Made by a program: the position numbers and the translations under genes
In this document: piece by piece, positions 10,014 to 20,255 of the stretch
Position numbering within the stretch: position 1 is the first letter of the stretch
How the letters are laid out: the number at the start of each line of letters is the position of its first letter
From: Burkholderia savannae
GTDB taxonomy: Bacteria > Pseudomonadota > Gammaproteobacteria > Burkholderiales > Burkholderiaceae
Direction: 5' to 3'
DNA length: 64,000 bases
NCBI RefSeq assembly: GCF_001524445.2
Contig: NZ_CP013419.1
Span: 248,001-312,000, forward strand
Notes under the pieces: model-generated
The model's database searches: none
What the model saw: only the letters and a program-made list of their open reading frames with translations
Told to the model about the DNA's origin: nothing

Positions 10014-12269
10014 ATGAACATGATGTCGAAGACCCAGAGCGTAGAACCGTGGGCAGGCTTTGTCGGGGGTCCGTGGCAGACATCTGTCGACGTGCGCGGC
10101 TTCATCCTGGCCAACTATGTACCCTATCAAGGCGACGACTCGTTCCTCGCCGGTTCGACGGAACGTACCAAGGCGCTCTGGGCAAAGCTCGCCGAGCCGC
10201 TAAAGAAAGAGCGCGCAAAGGGTGTGCTCGACGTCTCGGCCGATCGCGCCTCGTCGATCACCGCGCATGATGCCGGTTATATCGACCGCGAGACCGAGTT
10301 GATCGTCGGCCTGCAGACCGACGCGCCGCTCAAGCGCGCGATCATGCCGAACGGCGGCCTGCGGATGGTGGAAAACGGCCTCGAGGCCTTCGGCTTCAAG
10401 ATCGATCCGTCGGTCAAGGAGGTGTGGACTAAGTACCGCAAGAGCCATAACCAGGGCGTCTTCGACACGTACTCGCCGGAAATCCTGGCCGCACGCAAGT
10501 CGGGCATCATCACGGGCTTGCCCGACGCCTACGGCCGCGGCCGCATTATCGGCGACTATCGCCGCGTCGCGCTGTACGGCACCGATTTCCTGCGCGCGGA
10601 CCGCCAGCGCGTGTATCACCAGCTGGACGACGCCGTCTTCAATGACGATGTGCTGCGCCTGCGCGAAGAGCTTTCGGAGCAATATCGCGCGCTCGACGAG
10701 CTGAGGGAAATGGCCGCCAAGTACGGCTACGACATCTCGCGTCCGGCGATCAACGCACGGGAAGCGATCCAATGGACCTACTTCGGCTATCTCGCCGCCG
10801 TGAAGGAGCAGAACGGTGCGGCGATGTCGATTGGCCGAATCTCGACCTTCCTCGACATCTATATACTGCGCGACTTCGAGCGCGGCATCCTGACCGAGCA
10901 GCAAGCGCAGGAGCTCTTCGACGACCTCGTCATCAAACTGCGCATCGTGCGTTTCCTACGCACGCCTGAATACGATCAGCTGTTTTCGGGCGACCCGACC
11001 TGGGTGACAGAATCGATCGGCGGCATGGGCGAAGACGGCCGCACGCTCGTCACGAAATCGAGCTTCCGGATCCTGAACACGCTGTTCAACCTTGGCCCGG
11101 CACCGGAACCGAATCTCACTGTGCTGTGGTCGGGCAAGCTGCCGGAAGGCTTCAAGGACTTCTGCGCGAAGGTGTCGATCGAGACTTCGTCAATCCAGTA
11201 CGAAAACGACGACATCATGCGTCCTCGCTGGGGCGACGACTACGGGATCGCCTGCTGCGTGTCGGCGATGCGCATCGGCAAACAGATGCAGTTCTTCGGG
11301 GCGCGCGCCAATCTCGCGAAGGCATTGCTCTACGCGATCAACGGCGGCATCGACGAAAAAAGCGGAGTGAAGGTGGCCGAGGGCTTCGAGCCGATCAACG
11401 GCGACGTGCTCGACTACGACGAAGTAATGGCCAAGCTCGACCCGATGATGGATTGGCTCGCCAAGACCTATGTCAAGGCGCTCAACTCGATCCACTACAT
11501 GCACGACAAGTACGCATACGAGCGCATCGAGATGGCGCTGCACGATCGCGACATCCTGCGCACGATGGCGTGTGGCATCGCAGGCCTGTCGGTGGCGGCG
11601 GATAGCCTCTCGGCCATCAAGCACGCGAAGGTGCGGGTCGTGCGCAATGGATTGGGGCTGGCCGTCGATTACGCGCTCGAAGGTGAATATCCGGCCTACG
11701 GCAACAACGACGATCGCGCCGACAGTATCGCCGTGTGGCTCACCGAGGCCTTCATGAAGAAGGTCGCGAGCCAGCCGTACTTCTACCGCAACGCAATGCC
11801 GACCCAATCGGTGCTGACGATTACGTCGAACGTCGTATATGGCAAGAAGACCGGCAACACGCCGGACGGACGACGCGCGGGCGAACCATTCTCGCCGGGT
11901 GCGAACCCGATGAACGGCCGCGACAAGAAGGGTTTCGTCGCAGCGGGCGCGTCGGTAGCGAAGCTGCCATATGCAAGCGCACTCGACGGCATCTCGTGGA
12001 CGGCCTCGGCCACACCCGATGCGCTTGGCCGCACCGGCGGCGAACGCCAAGGCAACCTCGCGAAGTGCCTCGACGCCTACACCAGCGCAGGCGGCCACCA
12101 CGTTAACGTGAACGTATTCAATCGCGACACGCTGGTCGACGCGATGAGCCATCCGGAAAAGTATCCGCAACTGACGGTGCGCGTCTCCGGTTATGCCGTG
12201 AACTTCATCAAGCTCACGCGTGAGCAGCAGCTCGATGTGATCTCGCGGACGTTCCACGCATCGCTGTAA
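10014..12269 (+). CDS. pflB: Pyruvate formate-lyase (formate C-acetyltransferase)
   Basis: A 751-residue glycyl radical enzyme that converts pyruvate plus CoA to acetyl-CoA plus formate without oxygen. The catalytic Cys pair is in [10 protein letters not shown] (Cys414/Cys415) and the radical Gly is in RVSGYAVNF (Gly726), close to the length and spacing of E. coli PflB (760 residues). The two Cys together distinguish true PFL from glycerol or choline glycyl radical lyases, which have one. SD GGAG lies upstream of the ATG at 10014. It is followed by its activase and by the acetate and formate branches, making a complete acetate/formate/ATP route. Confidence 0.97.
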   Translation: MNMMSKTQSVEPWAGFVGGPWQTSVDVRGFILANYVPYQGDDSFLAGSTERTKALWAKLAEPLKKERAKGVLDVSADRASSITAHDAGYIDRETELIVGLQTDAPLKRAIMPNGGLRMVENGLEAFGFKIDPSVKEVWTKYRKSHNQGVFDTYSPEILAARKSGIITGLPDAYGRGRIIGDYRRVALYGTDFLRADRQRVYHQLDDAVFNDDVLRLREELSEQYRALDELREMAAKYGYDISRPAINAREAIQWTYFGYLAAVKEQNGAAMSIGRISTFLDIYILRDFERGILTEQQAQELFDDLVIKLRIVRFLRTPEYDQLFSGDPTWVTESIGGMGEDGRTLVTKSSFRILNTLFNLGPAPEPNLTVLWSGKLPEGFKDFCAKVSIETSSIQYENDDIMRPRWGDDYGIACCVSAMRIGKQMQFFGARANLAKALLYAINGGIDEKSGVKVAEGFEPINGDVLDYDEVMAKLDPMMDWLAKTYVKALNSIHYMHDKYAYERIEMALHDRDILRTMACGIAGLSVAADSLSAIKHAKVRVVRNGLGLAVDYALEGEYPAYGNNDDRADSIAVWLTEAFMKKVASQPYFYRNAMPTQSVLTITSNVVYGKKTGNTPDGRRAGEPFSPGANPMNGRDKKGFVAAGASVAKLPYASALDGISWTASATPDALGRTGGERQGNLAKCLDAYTSAGGHHVNVNVFNRDTLVDAMSHPEKYPQLTVRVSGYAVNFIKLTREQQLDVISRTFHASL

Positions 12270-12356
12270 TCCTGAAATCGAGTGGCGACAGCGGCCGCCG
12301 GGAAGTCCCGGCGGCCAACGAGGCAAGCGCCATGCAACGACGTTCATATAAACATC

Positions 12357-13160
12357 ATGACAGCCGCCATTGAGACTTCGTGCCAACATCCGCTCTGCGT
12401 ACCGTCGGCCGGGGTCGCGAAAATCAACGGTCCGACCGGCTATCTGCATTCGGTGGAAAGTGGCGCAGCCACTGACGGCCCGGGCATGCGCTTTGTATTC
12501 TTCTTGGCAGGGTGCCCGTTCCGCTGCGTCTATTGCCACAACCCAGACACGTGGAAGCGCTCGTCGGGCCGTCCCGTGACAGTCGACAAAGCTATCGCCG
12601 AAATCCGTCCCTATATCCCGTTCCTAAAGATGGCAGGCGGCGTGACGGTTTCCGGCGGTGAGCCGCTGATGCAGCCAGAGTTTGTCGGTGCTTTGCTTTC
12701 CCGCCTGCATAACGAGTACGGTCTTCACACCGCGCTCGACACGCAAGGCTATCTGGCCCGCAATGTCAACAGCAGTTGGTTCGACGCCGTCGATCTGGTG
12801 CTGCTCGACATCAAGCACATTAATCCGGAGCGCTATCGCAAGATCACGAGCTGCGAGCTTGCTCCGACGCTCGACTTCGCCCAACGCCTCGTACGCCTGG
12901 GGAAGCCGATCTGGATTCGCTATGTGCTGGTGCCCGGCCTGACCGATGACGCCGGCGATATCGCCCGCCACGCCGATTTTCTTGCCAGTCTGGGCCCTCT
13001 CGTCGAACGGGTCGACGTCCTGCCTTTTCACCAACTAGGCGCTCACAAATGGGAACAGCTCGACCGCGAGTACGTGCTAGCCGACACGCCGACCCCCACG
13101 TCTGAGCAGGTCGCGGCCGCCATCGAAATTTTCCACTCCCGCCAACTCTCGGCGGTTTGA
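12357..13160 (+). CDS. pflA: Pyruvate formate-lyase activating enzyme (radical SAM)
   Basis: The protein carries GCPFRCVYCHNPDTW, the CxxxCxxC iron-sulfur motif of radical SAM activases, and VSGGEPLMQPEF, the conserved GGE element. It would generate the glycyl radical on PflB using SAM. The ATG at 12357 gives 267 residues, about 20 longer at the N terminus than E. coli PflA; an in-frame GTG at 12282 is also possible, and neither has an obvious SD. It lies 87 bp after pflB. Its stop is 29 bp before ackA. Confidence 0.95.
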   Translation: MTAAIETSCQHPLCVPSAGVAKINGPTGYLHSVESGAATDGPGMRFVFFLAGCPFRCVYCHNPDTWKRSSGRPVTVDKAIAEIRPYIPFLKMAGGVTVSGGEPLMQPEFVGALLSRLHNEYGLHTALDTQGYLARNVNSSWFDAVDLVLLDIKHINPERYRKITSCELAPTLDFAQRLVRLGKPIWIRYVLVPGLTDDAGDIARHADFLASLGPLVERVDVLPFHQLGAHKWEQLDREYVLADTPTPTSEQVAAAIEIFHSRQLSAV

Positions 13161-13189
13161 GAGCCGATCTACTGAATCAACATACCGTC

Positions 13190-14452
13190 ATGTCCAATCA
13201 TCCGCTCGACCTTGTTCTAGTCATCAACTGCGGCTCCTCGTCGCTGAAATTCACGGTCCTGCCAACACACGGCGGCGAACCGCTCGTCTCCGGTATCGCG
13301 GAATGTCTCGGCCAAGACGATGCGCGGCTCATCATCAAGAAAGAGTGCGAGAAAACCACGGTGCAACTTGCCAGCGGTGCCGCCCATAGCCGGGCGCTGG
13401 AAGTGCTGATGGACCGTTTCGACGACGCGGATCTGCTCGACCGTGTGGCCGTCGTCGGCCATCGTGTCGTGCATGGTGGCGAGCGCTTCACCGAGTCCGT
13501 GCTGATCACGCCAGAGGTGATTCGAGATATCGAGGGGGTGTCCGGCCTCGCGCCGCTGCACAACCCGGCCAACCTGCTCGGCATCCACACGTGCCTCGAA
13601 GAATTGCCGTTCGTGCCGCAAGTGGCCGTGTTCGACACTGCGTTCCACCAGACCATGCCGAAGGCCGCGTACGCGTACGCCGTGCCGCAGCGCCTCTATC
13701 GTGAACACGGCATCCGCCGCTACGGCTTTCACGGCACCTCACACCGCTACGTGTCGGGCGAGGTGGTGCACCTCGCCGGGCTCGATCCAGAAAACCATGG
13801 TGTCGTCGTCGCCCACCTCGGCAACGGCGCGTCGGCGACGGCTGTCGTAAACGGCAAGAGCGTCGACACGTCGATGGGCCTCACACCGCTCGAAGGCCTC
13901 GTGATGGGCACGCGTTCGGGCGACATCGACTTCGGCGCGGTCGCAAAGATCGCCAGCATCACCGGCTCCGATTTCGCCGACATGGAAGCGCTGCTCAACA
14001 AGAATAGCGGCCTGCTCGGACTATCCGAACTGTCAAGCGACTGCCGCGACCTCGAGACCGCGGCGGCTGACGGGCACGAAGGCGCGCAGCTTGCGCTCGA
14101 TGTGTTCGTCCACCGGCTTGCCTGCTACATCGGCGCACTCGCAACCTCGCTGCCGCGCTTCGACGTGCTCGTGTTCACGGGCGGCATCGGCGAGAATTCG
14201 GTCCGTATGCGCGCGAAGACGCTCGAGCGTCTGAAAGTGTTCGGCTTCGTGCTCGACGAAGCAGCAAACGGGCTTGCCGTGCGCGGCCAGTGCGGCCGCA
14301 TCGATTCCGGCAGCACCCCACAGGCCTGGGTCATCCCGACCGATGAAGAAGGGATGATCGCCCGCGAGGCGACCCGAATCGCCAGGGCAACGCGCGACAC
14401 AACCACGAACGTCTGCAAGACTACTCGCCGCCCGCTGGCCCTGGAACAATAA
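13190..14452 (+). CDS. ackA: Acetate kinase
   Basis: A 420-residue protein beginning at the ATG at 13190. LVINCGSSSLKF at the N terminus and YGFHGTSHRYVS and VVAHLGNGAS further on are the acetate/propionate kinase signatures; VFTGGIGENS near the C terminus is the ASKHA-fold adenosine site. It makes ATP and acetate from acetyl phosphate, downstream of Pta. The frame is open upstream to a TTG overlapping pflA, but the catalytic N-terminal strand starts just after this ATG. It is separated from pta by only 2 bp, so co-expression is likely. Confidence 0.96.
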   Translation: MSNHPLDLVLVINCGSSSLKFTVLPTHGGEPLVSGIAECLGQDDARLIIKKECEKTTVQLASGAAHSRALEVLMDRFDDADLLDRVAVVGHRVVHGGERFTESVLITPEVIRDIEGVSGLAPLHNPANLLGIHTCLEELPFVPQVAVFDTAFHQTMPKAAYAYAVPQRLYREHGIRRYGFHGTSHRYVSGEVVHLAGLDPENHGVVVAHLGNGASATAVVNGKSVDTSMGLTPLEGLVMGTRSGDIDFGAVAKIASITGSDFADMEALLNKNSGLLGLSELSSDCRDLETAAADGHEGAQLALDVFVHRLACYIGALATSLPRFDVLVFTGGIGENSVRMRAKTLERLKVFGFVLDEAANGLAVRGQCGRIDSGSTPQAWVIPTDEEGMIAREATRIARATRDTTTNVCKTTRRPLALEQ

Positions 14453-14454
14453 CC

Positions 14455-16605
14455 ATGAATCTCCCGACTCTTCCCCGCACTTACTACCTCGTTCCGGTAT
14501 CGAGCCACACCGGCCTCACATCGATGACCCTAGGCCTCGTCCGGGCGCTGCAGCTCGCCGGCGTGCGCGTCGGTTTCGTCAAGCCTATCTCCCAGCCCGA
14601 GGCGGCGACGAACGATTGCGATCTGTCCCCCCACTTCGCACGCACCCTGTGCGGCACCACGACGCCCGCGCCGATCACGTTTGCCCGCGCTGCCGAAATG
14701 GTGCGCTCGGGACAACTCGCCGGCCTAATGGAGGAGGTCGTCGCTATCGTCGAAAGCGCGCGCAAAGGCTGTCACGTGATGGTCGTCGAAGGCTTGATTC
14801 CCGATGTCGATTTTCAGATCGCGACACGCCTCAATATCGAAATGATCCGCTCAATGGGCGCCGATCTGGTGCCCGTGATGGCCGGAGGCACGCGTACCAC
14901 GCCGGAACTAGCCGCCATCGCTGCGGCGGCGACCGAGCAATACAGCAACGGCGGCCGGCGGCCGCTTGCCGGCTTGCTGATCAACCACTGTAGCGAAGCG
15001 TGTGCCGCCGCGCTCGGTGAAGCGGGTAGCCTGCAGCTCGCGGATTCGGCGTGCAATGTGCCGATCCTCGCTGCGGTGCCGACCAACGACCACCTGTCAG
15101 CGCCGCGCACGCTCGACGTTGCCAACGCTCTCAATCTGAAAGTGCTCCGCCGCGGTGACATCGGAACGGCGCGTGTCGAGAGCTTCGTGGTCGCGGCCCG
15201 CTCGCCGGAGAAGATGATCCCGCATCTGAAGAGCGGAACGCTCGCGGTCACGCCCGCGGACCGGTCTGATGCGGTTCTCGCCGTCGCTCTCGCCGCGCTG
15301 CGCGGGATGCCGCTTGCGGGGCTGCTCCTCACTTGCGGCGACAAGCCGTCCCGCGAGGTGATGAATATGCTCGATGCGCCGCCGCTCGATCGCCTGTCGA
15401 TCCTGCTGTCGGACGAAGATACCTTCACGGTCGCCGCCCGCCTTTCGAGCCTGTCGACCCATGTGCCTGCCGACGACGCCGTACGCATGGACCGCGTGCT
15501 CGACTTCATCGCGGGCAAGGTCGATACGCGGCCGTTCGCGGCGCGCGTGGCCTTGCCAGCCGAGATGCTGATGCCACCGCCGGTGTTCCGTCACCGTCTT
15601 GTCGGCAGCGCCCGCGCTGCCAACCGTCGGATCGTGCTTCCCGAGGGCGACGAGCCGCGCACGATCGCCGCTGCCGCCATCTGCGCCGAGAGGGGCATCG
15701 CCCGCCCGGTACTGCTCGGCGAACCGGAAACGATCCGCTCGGTCGCCGCCGGTCACGGCATCGAGCTGCCGGAATCGGTCGAAATCATCGACCCGGACAC
15801 CATCCGTGACACCTATGTAGAGCCGATGTGCGAACGTCGCCGTACGAAGGGGCTAAACGCGCTGCAGGCACAGAAGCAGTTGGAGGACACCGTCGTGCTC
15901 GGCACGATGATGGTGGCCGAGGGCGATGTCGACGGCCTGGTTTCCGGCGCCGTCCACACGACGGCCAGCACGGTGCGCCCGGCGCTGCAGCTCATCAAGG
16001 CCGCGCCGGGCTCGAACATCGTTTCGAGCGTGTTCTTCATGCTGATGCCAGATCAGGTGCTGGTCTACGGCGACTGCGCGATCAACCCCGATCCGAACGC
16101 GGTTGAGCTCGCTGAAATCGCGATCCAGTCGGCCGACAGCGCGAAGGCTTTCGGCATCGATCCGCGCATTGCGATGATCTCCTACTCGACGGGCTCGTCG
16201 GGCTCCGGCGACGACGTCGAGAAGGTGCGCGAGGCGACCGCGCTCGTGCGCGAACGCCGACCCGATCTCATCATTGACGGCCCGATGCAGTACGACGCTG
16301 CTACTGTGGAGAGCGTCGGCAGGCAAAAGGCGCCGGACAGCCCGGTTGCCGGACGTGCCAACGTCTGCATCTTCCCTGACCTCAACACGGGCAACACGAC
16401 CTACAAGGCGGTGCAGCGTTCGGCGAACGTCGTCTCGGTCGGCCCGATGCTGCAAGGGCTGCGCAAACCGGTGAACGATTTGTCGCGTGGCGCGCTCGTC
16501 GACGATATCGTCTACACGATCGCGCTGACGGCCATCCAGGCAACTGCTCGCGACGGGAATCCGAACCGCGCGGTACTGCCAGCCCCTGCCGCAGTCGCCG
16601 CCTAA
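14455..16605 (+). CDS. pta: Phosphate acetyltransferase
   Basis: A 716-residue enzyme of the long type: an N-terminal P-loop-like domain (YYLVPVSSHTGLTSMTLGLVRAL), a central DRTGG domain, and a C-terminal PTA_PTB catalytic domain with RIVLPEGDEPRTI, GAVHTTASTVRPALQ and ISYSTGSSGSGDDV. It converts acetyl-CoA to acetyl phosphate, feeding AckA. The length matches E. coli Pta (714). It starts 2 bp after the ackA stop. Together with pflBA this gives one ATP per pyruvate cleaved. Confidence 0.96.
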   Translation: MNLPTLPRTYYLVPVSSHTGLTSMTLGLVRALQLAGVRVGFVKPISQPEAATNDCDLSPHFARTLCGTTTPAPITFARAAEMVRSGQLAGLMEEVVAIVESARKGCHVMVVEGLIPDVDFQIATRLNIEMIRSMGADLVPVMAGGTRTTPELAAIAAAATEQYSNGGRRPLAGLLINHCSEACAAALGEAGSLQLADSACNVPILAAVPTNDHLSAPRTLDVANALNLKVLRRGDIGTARVESFVVAARSPEKMIPHLKSGTLAVTPADRSDAVLAVALAALRGMPLAGLLLTCGDKPSREVMNMLDAPPLDRLSILLSDEDTFTVAARLSSLSTHVPADDAVRMDRVLDFIAGKVDTRPFAARVALPAEMLMPPPVFRHRLVGSARAANRRIVLPEGDEPRTIAAAAICAERGIARPVLLGEPETIRSVAAGHGIELPESVEIIDPDTIRDTYVEPMCERRRTKGLNALQAQKQLEDTVVLGTMMVAEGDVDGLVSGAVHTTASTVRPALQLIKAAPGSNIVSSVFFMLMPDQVLVYGDCAINPDPNAVELAEIAIQSADSAKAFGIDPRIAMISYSTGSSGSGDDVEKVREATALVRERRPDLIIDGPMQYDAATVESVGRQKAPDSPVAGRANVCIFPDLNTGNTTYKAVQRSANVVSVGPMLQGLRKPVNDLSRGALVDDIVYTIALTAIQATARDGNPNRAVLPAPAAVAA

Positions 16606-16626
16606 TCTACAAATGCGAGGAATGCT

Positions 16627-17547
16627 GTGAAGCCAGTAACTGAAATTTCGGCGGGGGCTGCCGACCCAGCAACCGGCACCGAGAAACGCACGGCAGAGGT
16701 GCCGCTCTTCAATGCCCTTACACCGCCCGCGATCGCGCGCGCGGCCGAAGACCTAGGCGTCAAGAAGGCCCACTACGACATCGCAACGCTCTTTGTGCTC
16801 GCCATTCTCGGCGGCGCGTTCATCTCGTTCGGTGGTTTTTTCGCGATCGTCGCGATGTCGGGAGCCAACGGCTATATGTCGTTCGGGATCACGCGGCTCG
16901 TCGGCGGCGTGGTGTTTTCGCTCGGTCTCGTGCTGATCATGTGTGGCGGCGCACAGCTCTTCACGGGCGATTGCCTGATGGTGATGGCCTGGGCGAGCAA
17001 GCGTCTGCGCTTTCGCGAGATGATCCGGGTCTGGGTGACGGTCTGGGTCGGCAACGGGATCGGGGCCGTCGCCACTGCCGTGCTGCTCTTCCTGGGCGGC
17101 ACTTACAAGATCGGCCATGGCGCGTTCGGCGCAAGCGCGCTTGCGCTCGCGTCGGCCAAGGCCAACGACGTGCCGATGGAAGCATTCTTCCTCGCGATCC
17201 TCTGCAACGTGATGGTCTGCCTTGCGGTTTGGTTGTCGCTCGCGGCTCGCTCGCTCACCGATAAGATGCTCGCTATCGCGCTTCCGGTTGCCATGTTCGT
17301 CGCCGCGGGCTTCGAGCACTGCATAGCCGACATGTTCTTCGTGCCATTCGGCCTGATGATTGTGAAATGGGCGCCACAGTCGTTCTGGCTCGACCTCGGT
17401 CATGGGACCGTTGCAGCAGCACCGCCGATTCCGCTCGAGCACTTTCTCGGCAATCTCGCGCTGATCACTGCGGGTAACTGGATCGGTGGCGCGCTTCTCG
17501 TCGGCGCGGTCTACTGGTTCGTGTTTTGCAGAAAGCGCGGTCATTGA
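16627..17547 (+). CDS. focA: Formate channel (FocA/NirC family)
   Basis: A 306-residue membrane protein of the formate/nitrite transporter family, with six hydrophobic segments and an N-terminal sequence KKAHYDIATLFVLAILGGAFISFGGFF typical of FocA. The GTG start at 16627 has GAGGA five bases upstream. In this context it would export or re-import the formate made by PflB. An in-frame neighbour of pta by 21 bp, it ends the plus-strand run and converges on the response regulator gene, with 63 bp between the stops. No clear Rho-independent terminator is visible there. Confidence 0.93.
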   Translation: MKPVTEISAGAADPATGTEKRTAEVPLFNALTPPAIARAAEDLGVKKAHYDIATLFVLAILGGAFISFGGFFAIVAMSGANGYMSFGITRLVGGVVFSLGLVLIMCGGAQLFTGDCLMVMAWASKRLRFREMIRVWVTVWVGNGIGAVATAVLLFLGGTYKIGHGAFGASALALASAKANDVPMEAFFLAILCNVMVCLAVWLSLAARSLTDKMLAIALPVAMFVAAGFEHCIADMFFVPFGLMIVKWAPQSFWLDLGHGTVAAAPPIPLEHFLGNLALITAGNWIGGALLVGAVYWFVFCRKRGH

Positions 17548-17610
17548 TGCAGCGACCGGGCCGTGCGACGCGGCGGCCGGATGGAGCACGTCTTCATCGA
17601 AACAATGGCC

Positions 17611-18324
17611 TCACACAATCGCGAGCCGCGCCTTAAGTGGCCCGAGAAAACGGCGGCTGACCGGTATCTTCTGATCGCTGAACGTGACAATCTCGGCAAG
17701 CCCGTTTTGCTGAAACACGATCTCCCGAATGGCTTCCGGATTGACCAGTACCTGCCGATGGCAGCGAATCAGCGAAGTGCGCGCTTCCAAGGTCTTCAGC
17801 GTGAGCTCGGTGAAGCGCTCCTGCCCCCCCCGGCCGCCCACGAATGCGCCGCTCGCCTTCGAGATCACGTACTCGATATCGGCCACCTTCACGAGATAGA
17901 TGCGGTCCTGTCCCGAGCACGGAATCTGCGTGAGCATCTGGCTCGGATCGAACAGCGCAGGCTGCGGGAGGCTCGCTTCGCGCAGGCGTTCAATCGTTTT
18001 CGCGAGCCGCTCGTGGTCGGCAGGTTTCAGCAGATAGTCGAACGCGTTCTCCTCGAACGCCTTGAGTGCGTATTCCTCGTGCGCCGTCAGGAACACGACC
18101 TTCGGCTTGCGCCCGGGGTCGAGCATGGTGAGCATTTCAAGTCCCGTCACGCGCGGCATCTGGACATCGAGGAACACGACATCGGGTGAGAGGCGGTTGA
18201 TTGCCGCGATCCCTTCGACCGCGTTCCCGCATTCACCGACGATCGTCACGTCCTCGAAGGCTTCCAGGAGCCGTCGCAGCTCGTCGCGGGCCGGCGCTTC
18301 GTCGTCGACGATGATGATGTTCAT
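17611..18324 (-). CDS. btsR: LytTR-family response regulator (BtsR/YehT-like)
   Basis: The ATG at 18324 overlaps the kinase stop (ATGA), giving a 237-residue regulator. Residues 1-120 are a receiver domain with IIIVDDE and the phospho-acceptor Asp53 in VVFLDVQMPR, followed by LLKPADHERL. From about residue 130 a LytTR DNA-binding domain follows (YLVKVADIEYVISKASGAFV, LIRCHRQVLVNPEAI, IPVSRRF). In E. coli BtsR activates the pyruvate transporter gene btsT. Here the pair converges on a cstA-pfl-ackA-pta-focA run, so it probably controls pyruvate uptake and cleavage. Specific target sites were not identified. Confidence 0.85.
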   Translation of the reverse strand: MNIIIVDDEAPARDELRRLLEAFEDVTIVGECGNAVEGIAAINRLSPDVVFLDVQMPRVTGLEMLTMLDPGRKPKVVFLTAHEEYALKAFEENAFDYLLKPADHERLAKTIERLREASLPQPALFDPSQMLTQIPCSGQDRIYLVKVADIEYVISKASGAFVGGRGGQERFTELTLKTLEARTSLIRCHRQVLVNPEAIREIVFQQNGLAEIVTFSDQKIPVSRRFLGPLKARLAIV

Positions 18325-20021
18325 AGCGTTGTGCTCTCCATCGGGATACGCAGCGTGACGCGCGTCCATACGTCGTCTTCGCACATTACCGTGGTGCCGT
18401 AGCCCGGGCCGAAGCTGTTCCTGAGACGCTTGTCGACGAGATTCATGCCGAGTCCGCCACATGGCAAGTGCTCGTCGTAGAGCCCCGCATTGTCGGTCAC
18501 TTCGATGAGCAGATCATCGCCGTCGCGTCTGGCGGCGATGAACACCGCGCCCTTGCCGATCAATTGTGACGTGCCATGCTTGATCGCGTTTTCGACGATC
18601 GGCTGGATCGAGAAGGCCGGCAGGCGCACGCCGGAAAATTCGGGCGGGATGTCGATCTGCACGTCGAGCTTGCCCGCAAAGCGCGCCTTTTCGATCTCGA
18701 GATAGGCCTCGACGTGCTCGAGCTCGTCTTCGAGCGGCACTTCCTCGCTCGGGCGCTTCAGATTCTTGCGGAAGAACGTCGACAGGTTCTGCACGAGCTG
18801 GCGGGCGCGCTCGGGATCCTTGGCGATGACGGCGGCGAGCGTGTTCAGCGTGTTGAACAAGAAGTGTGGATTGATCTGCGCCTGCAGGAGCTTCAATTCC
18901 GACTGCGTCAACATCTGCTTCTGGTCTTCGTAGCGGCCGGCGAGGATCTGCGCGGACAAGAGGCGCGCGATCCCTTCACCGAGCGTGCGGTTGATCGTCG
19001 AGAAGAGCTTGGTCTTGGGTTCCGCAAGAATGATCGTGCCGATCACGCGCTCCTCTTCGCCAAGCAACGGAATCACGAGCGCGGCGCCGAGCGGGCACGT
19101 CGTCGGACAGATCGGGCACTGGTAGGCGAGTTCGTTGCCGTCCGCGTAGACGACGACGTTGCGCTCGATCGCCTCGATGGTCTGCAGCGACGTGATCGGC
19201 GTGCCCGTGAGATGGTGATCGTCGCCGATACCGATGAAGGCGAGCACCTTGTCGCGATCGGTGATGGTGACGGCGCCGACGCCGGTTTCCTCATAGACGA
19301 TGCGTGCTACGCGCGTCGCGTTCGCCGTGTCGAGCCCGCCCCGCAACGCGCCTTCGGCGCGCGCTGCGATCTTCAGCGCCCGCGCCGAGAAGAGGCTTGA
19401 CTGCCGCTCAAGCGCCTGGCGGCGGTCGAGCAGGATGCTCACGAACATACCAGCGCCGAGTGTGTTGGCGAGCAGCATCGGCACCGCGATGTGGCCGACG
19501 AGCTGGTGAGCGAGGCTCCCGGGCTTCACCATCACCAGCAGGATGGCCATCTGAACGAGCTCCGCGACAAACGTGACGAGCGCCACGCCGATCGGCTGCA
19601 AGAGGCGCTTGAGCCGGCCGCGGCGGATCATCCACAAATGGTAGAGCCCGCCGATCAGCCCCTCGGCGACCGTAGACACCATGCAGGCGAACGCAGTCGG
19701 TCCGCCGATCGTGTAGCGATGCAGTCCGCCGGTCAACCCAACCGCAAAGCCAACGATGGGCCCGCCGAGCGTACCGCCGAGCACCGCGCCGATCGCACGC
19801 GTGTTGGCGATCGAGTTGTCGATGTCGAAGCCGAGGTAGGTGCCCATGATGCAAAAGAGCGAGAACACCACATAGCAAGCGATGCGATGCGGCAGGCGCA
19901 TGCTCACGTGCATGAACGGCAGGAAAAGCCGCGTGCGGGTGAACAGGTACGCGATGACCAGATAGACGCAGGTCTGGACGATCAGCATAAAGCTCAAGTG
20001 GGCGGTGTCGGTCGACAGCAC
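18321..20021 (-). CDS. btsS: LytS/BtsS-type sensor histidine kinase
   Basis: A 566-residue kinase. Residues 1-200 hold several membrane helices of the 5TM-LYT type (GGTLGGPIVGFAVGLTGGLHRY). A GAF domain follows, with a cysteine cluster CPICPTTCP at about residues 300-310. Then come a HisKA_7TM-type His kinase region with QINPHFLFNTLN (His386) and an HATPase domain with IQPIVENAIKHG and GGLGMNLVDKR. E. coli BtsS binds pyruvate with high affinity. The GTG at 20021 is taken as start; an ATG at 19988 is the alternative. Coupling by an ATGA overlap to the regulator supports a two-component operon. Confidence 0.85.
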   Translation of the reverse strand: MLSTDTAHLSFMLIVQTCVYLVIAYLFTRTRLFLPFMHVSMRLPHRIACYVVFSLFCIMGTYLGFDIDNSIANTRAIGAVLGGTLGGPIVGFAVGLTGGLHRYTIGGPTAFACMVSTVAEGLIGGLYHLWMIRRGRLKRLLQPIGVALVTFVAELVQMAILLVMVKPGSLAHQLVGHIAVPMLLANTLGAGMFVSILLDRRQALERQSSLFSARALKIAARAEGALRGGLDTANATRVARIVYEETGVGAVTITDRDKVLAFIGIGDDHHLTGTPITSLQTIEAIERNVVVYADGNELAYQCPICPTTCPLGAALVIPLLGEEERVIGTIILAEPKTKLFSTINRTLGEGIARLLSAQILAGRYEDQKQMLTQSELKLLQAQINPHFLFNTLNTLAAVIAKDPERARQLVQNLSTFFRKNLKRPSEEVPLEDELEHVEAYLEIEKARFAGKLDVQIDIPPEFSGVRLPAFSIQPIVENAIKHGTSQLIGKGAVFIAARRDGDDLLIEVTDNAGLYDEHLPCGGLGMNLVDKRLRNSFGPGYGTTVMCEDDVWTRVTLRIPMESTTL

Positions 20022-20255
20022 GATGGCCAGACGAAGGGCTTGGTTACGTTCGCTTTACAGTGCGGGGAGCGAGATGCGCGAAGAGGCCGACCAGGCCATC
20101 GGAACCCGGCGAGACGAAACCATCCTCTTCATCCTGGAAATACAGAATGAGACATTTTCCGACGGATGTAAACAGTGATCTGAGGCGAATTTTGTGACCA
20201 ATCAGGCAGTGAGCCTCGCGTCGATATTATCGGAATCCAGCCAGGCATGTCCGCG

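Noticed and set aside
11190..12539. 449-residue antisense frame opposite pflB and pflA
   Set aside because: Typical GC-rich shadow frame, rich in Arg and His, without motifs; pflB and pflA are certain on the other strand.
17548..17610. Rho-independent terminator between focA and btsR
   Set aside because: GC-rich with weak inverted symmetry, but no stem-loop followed by a U-tract on either strand.
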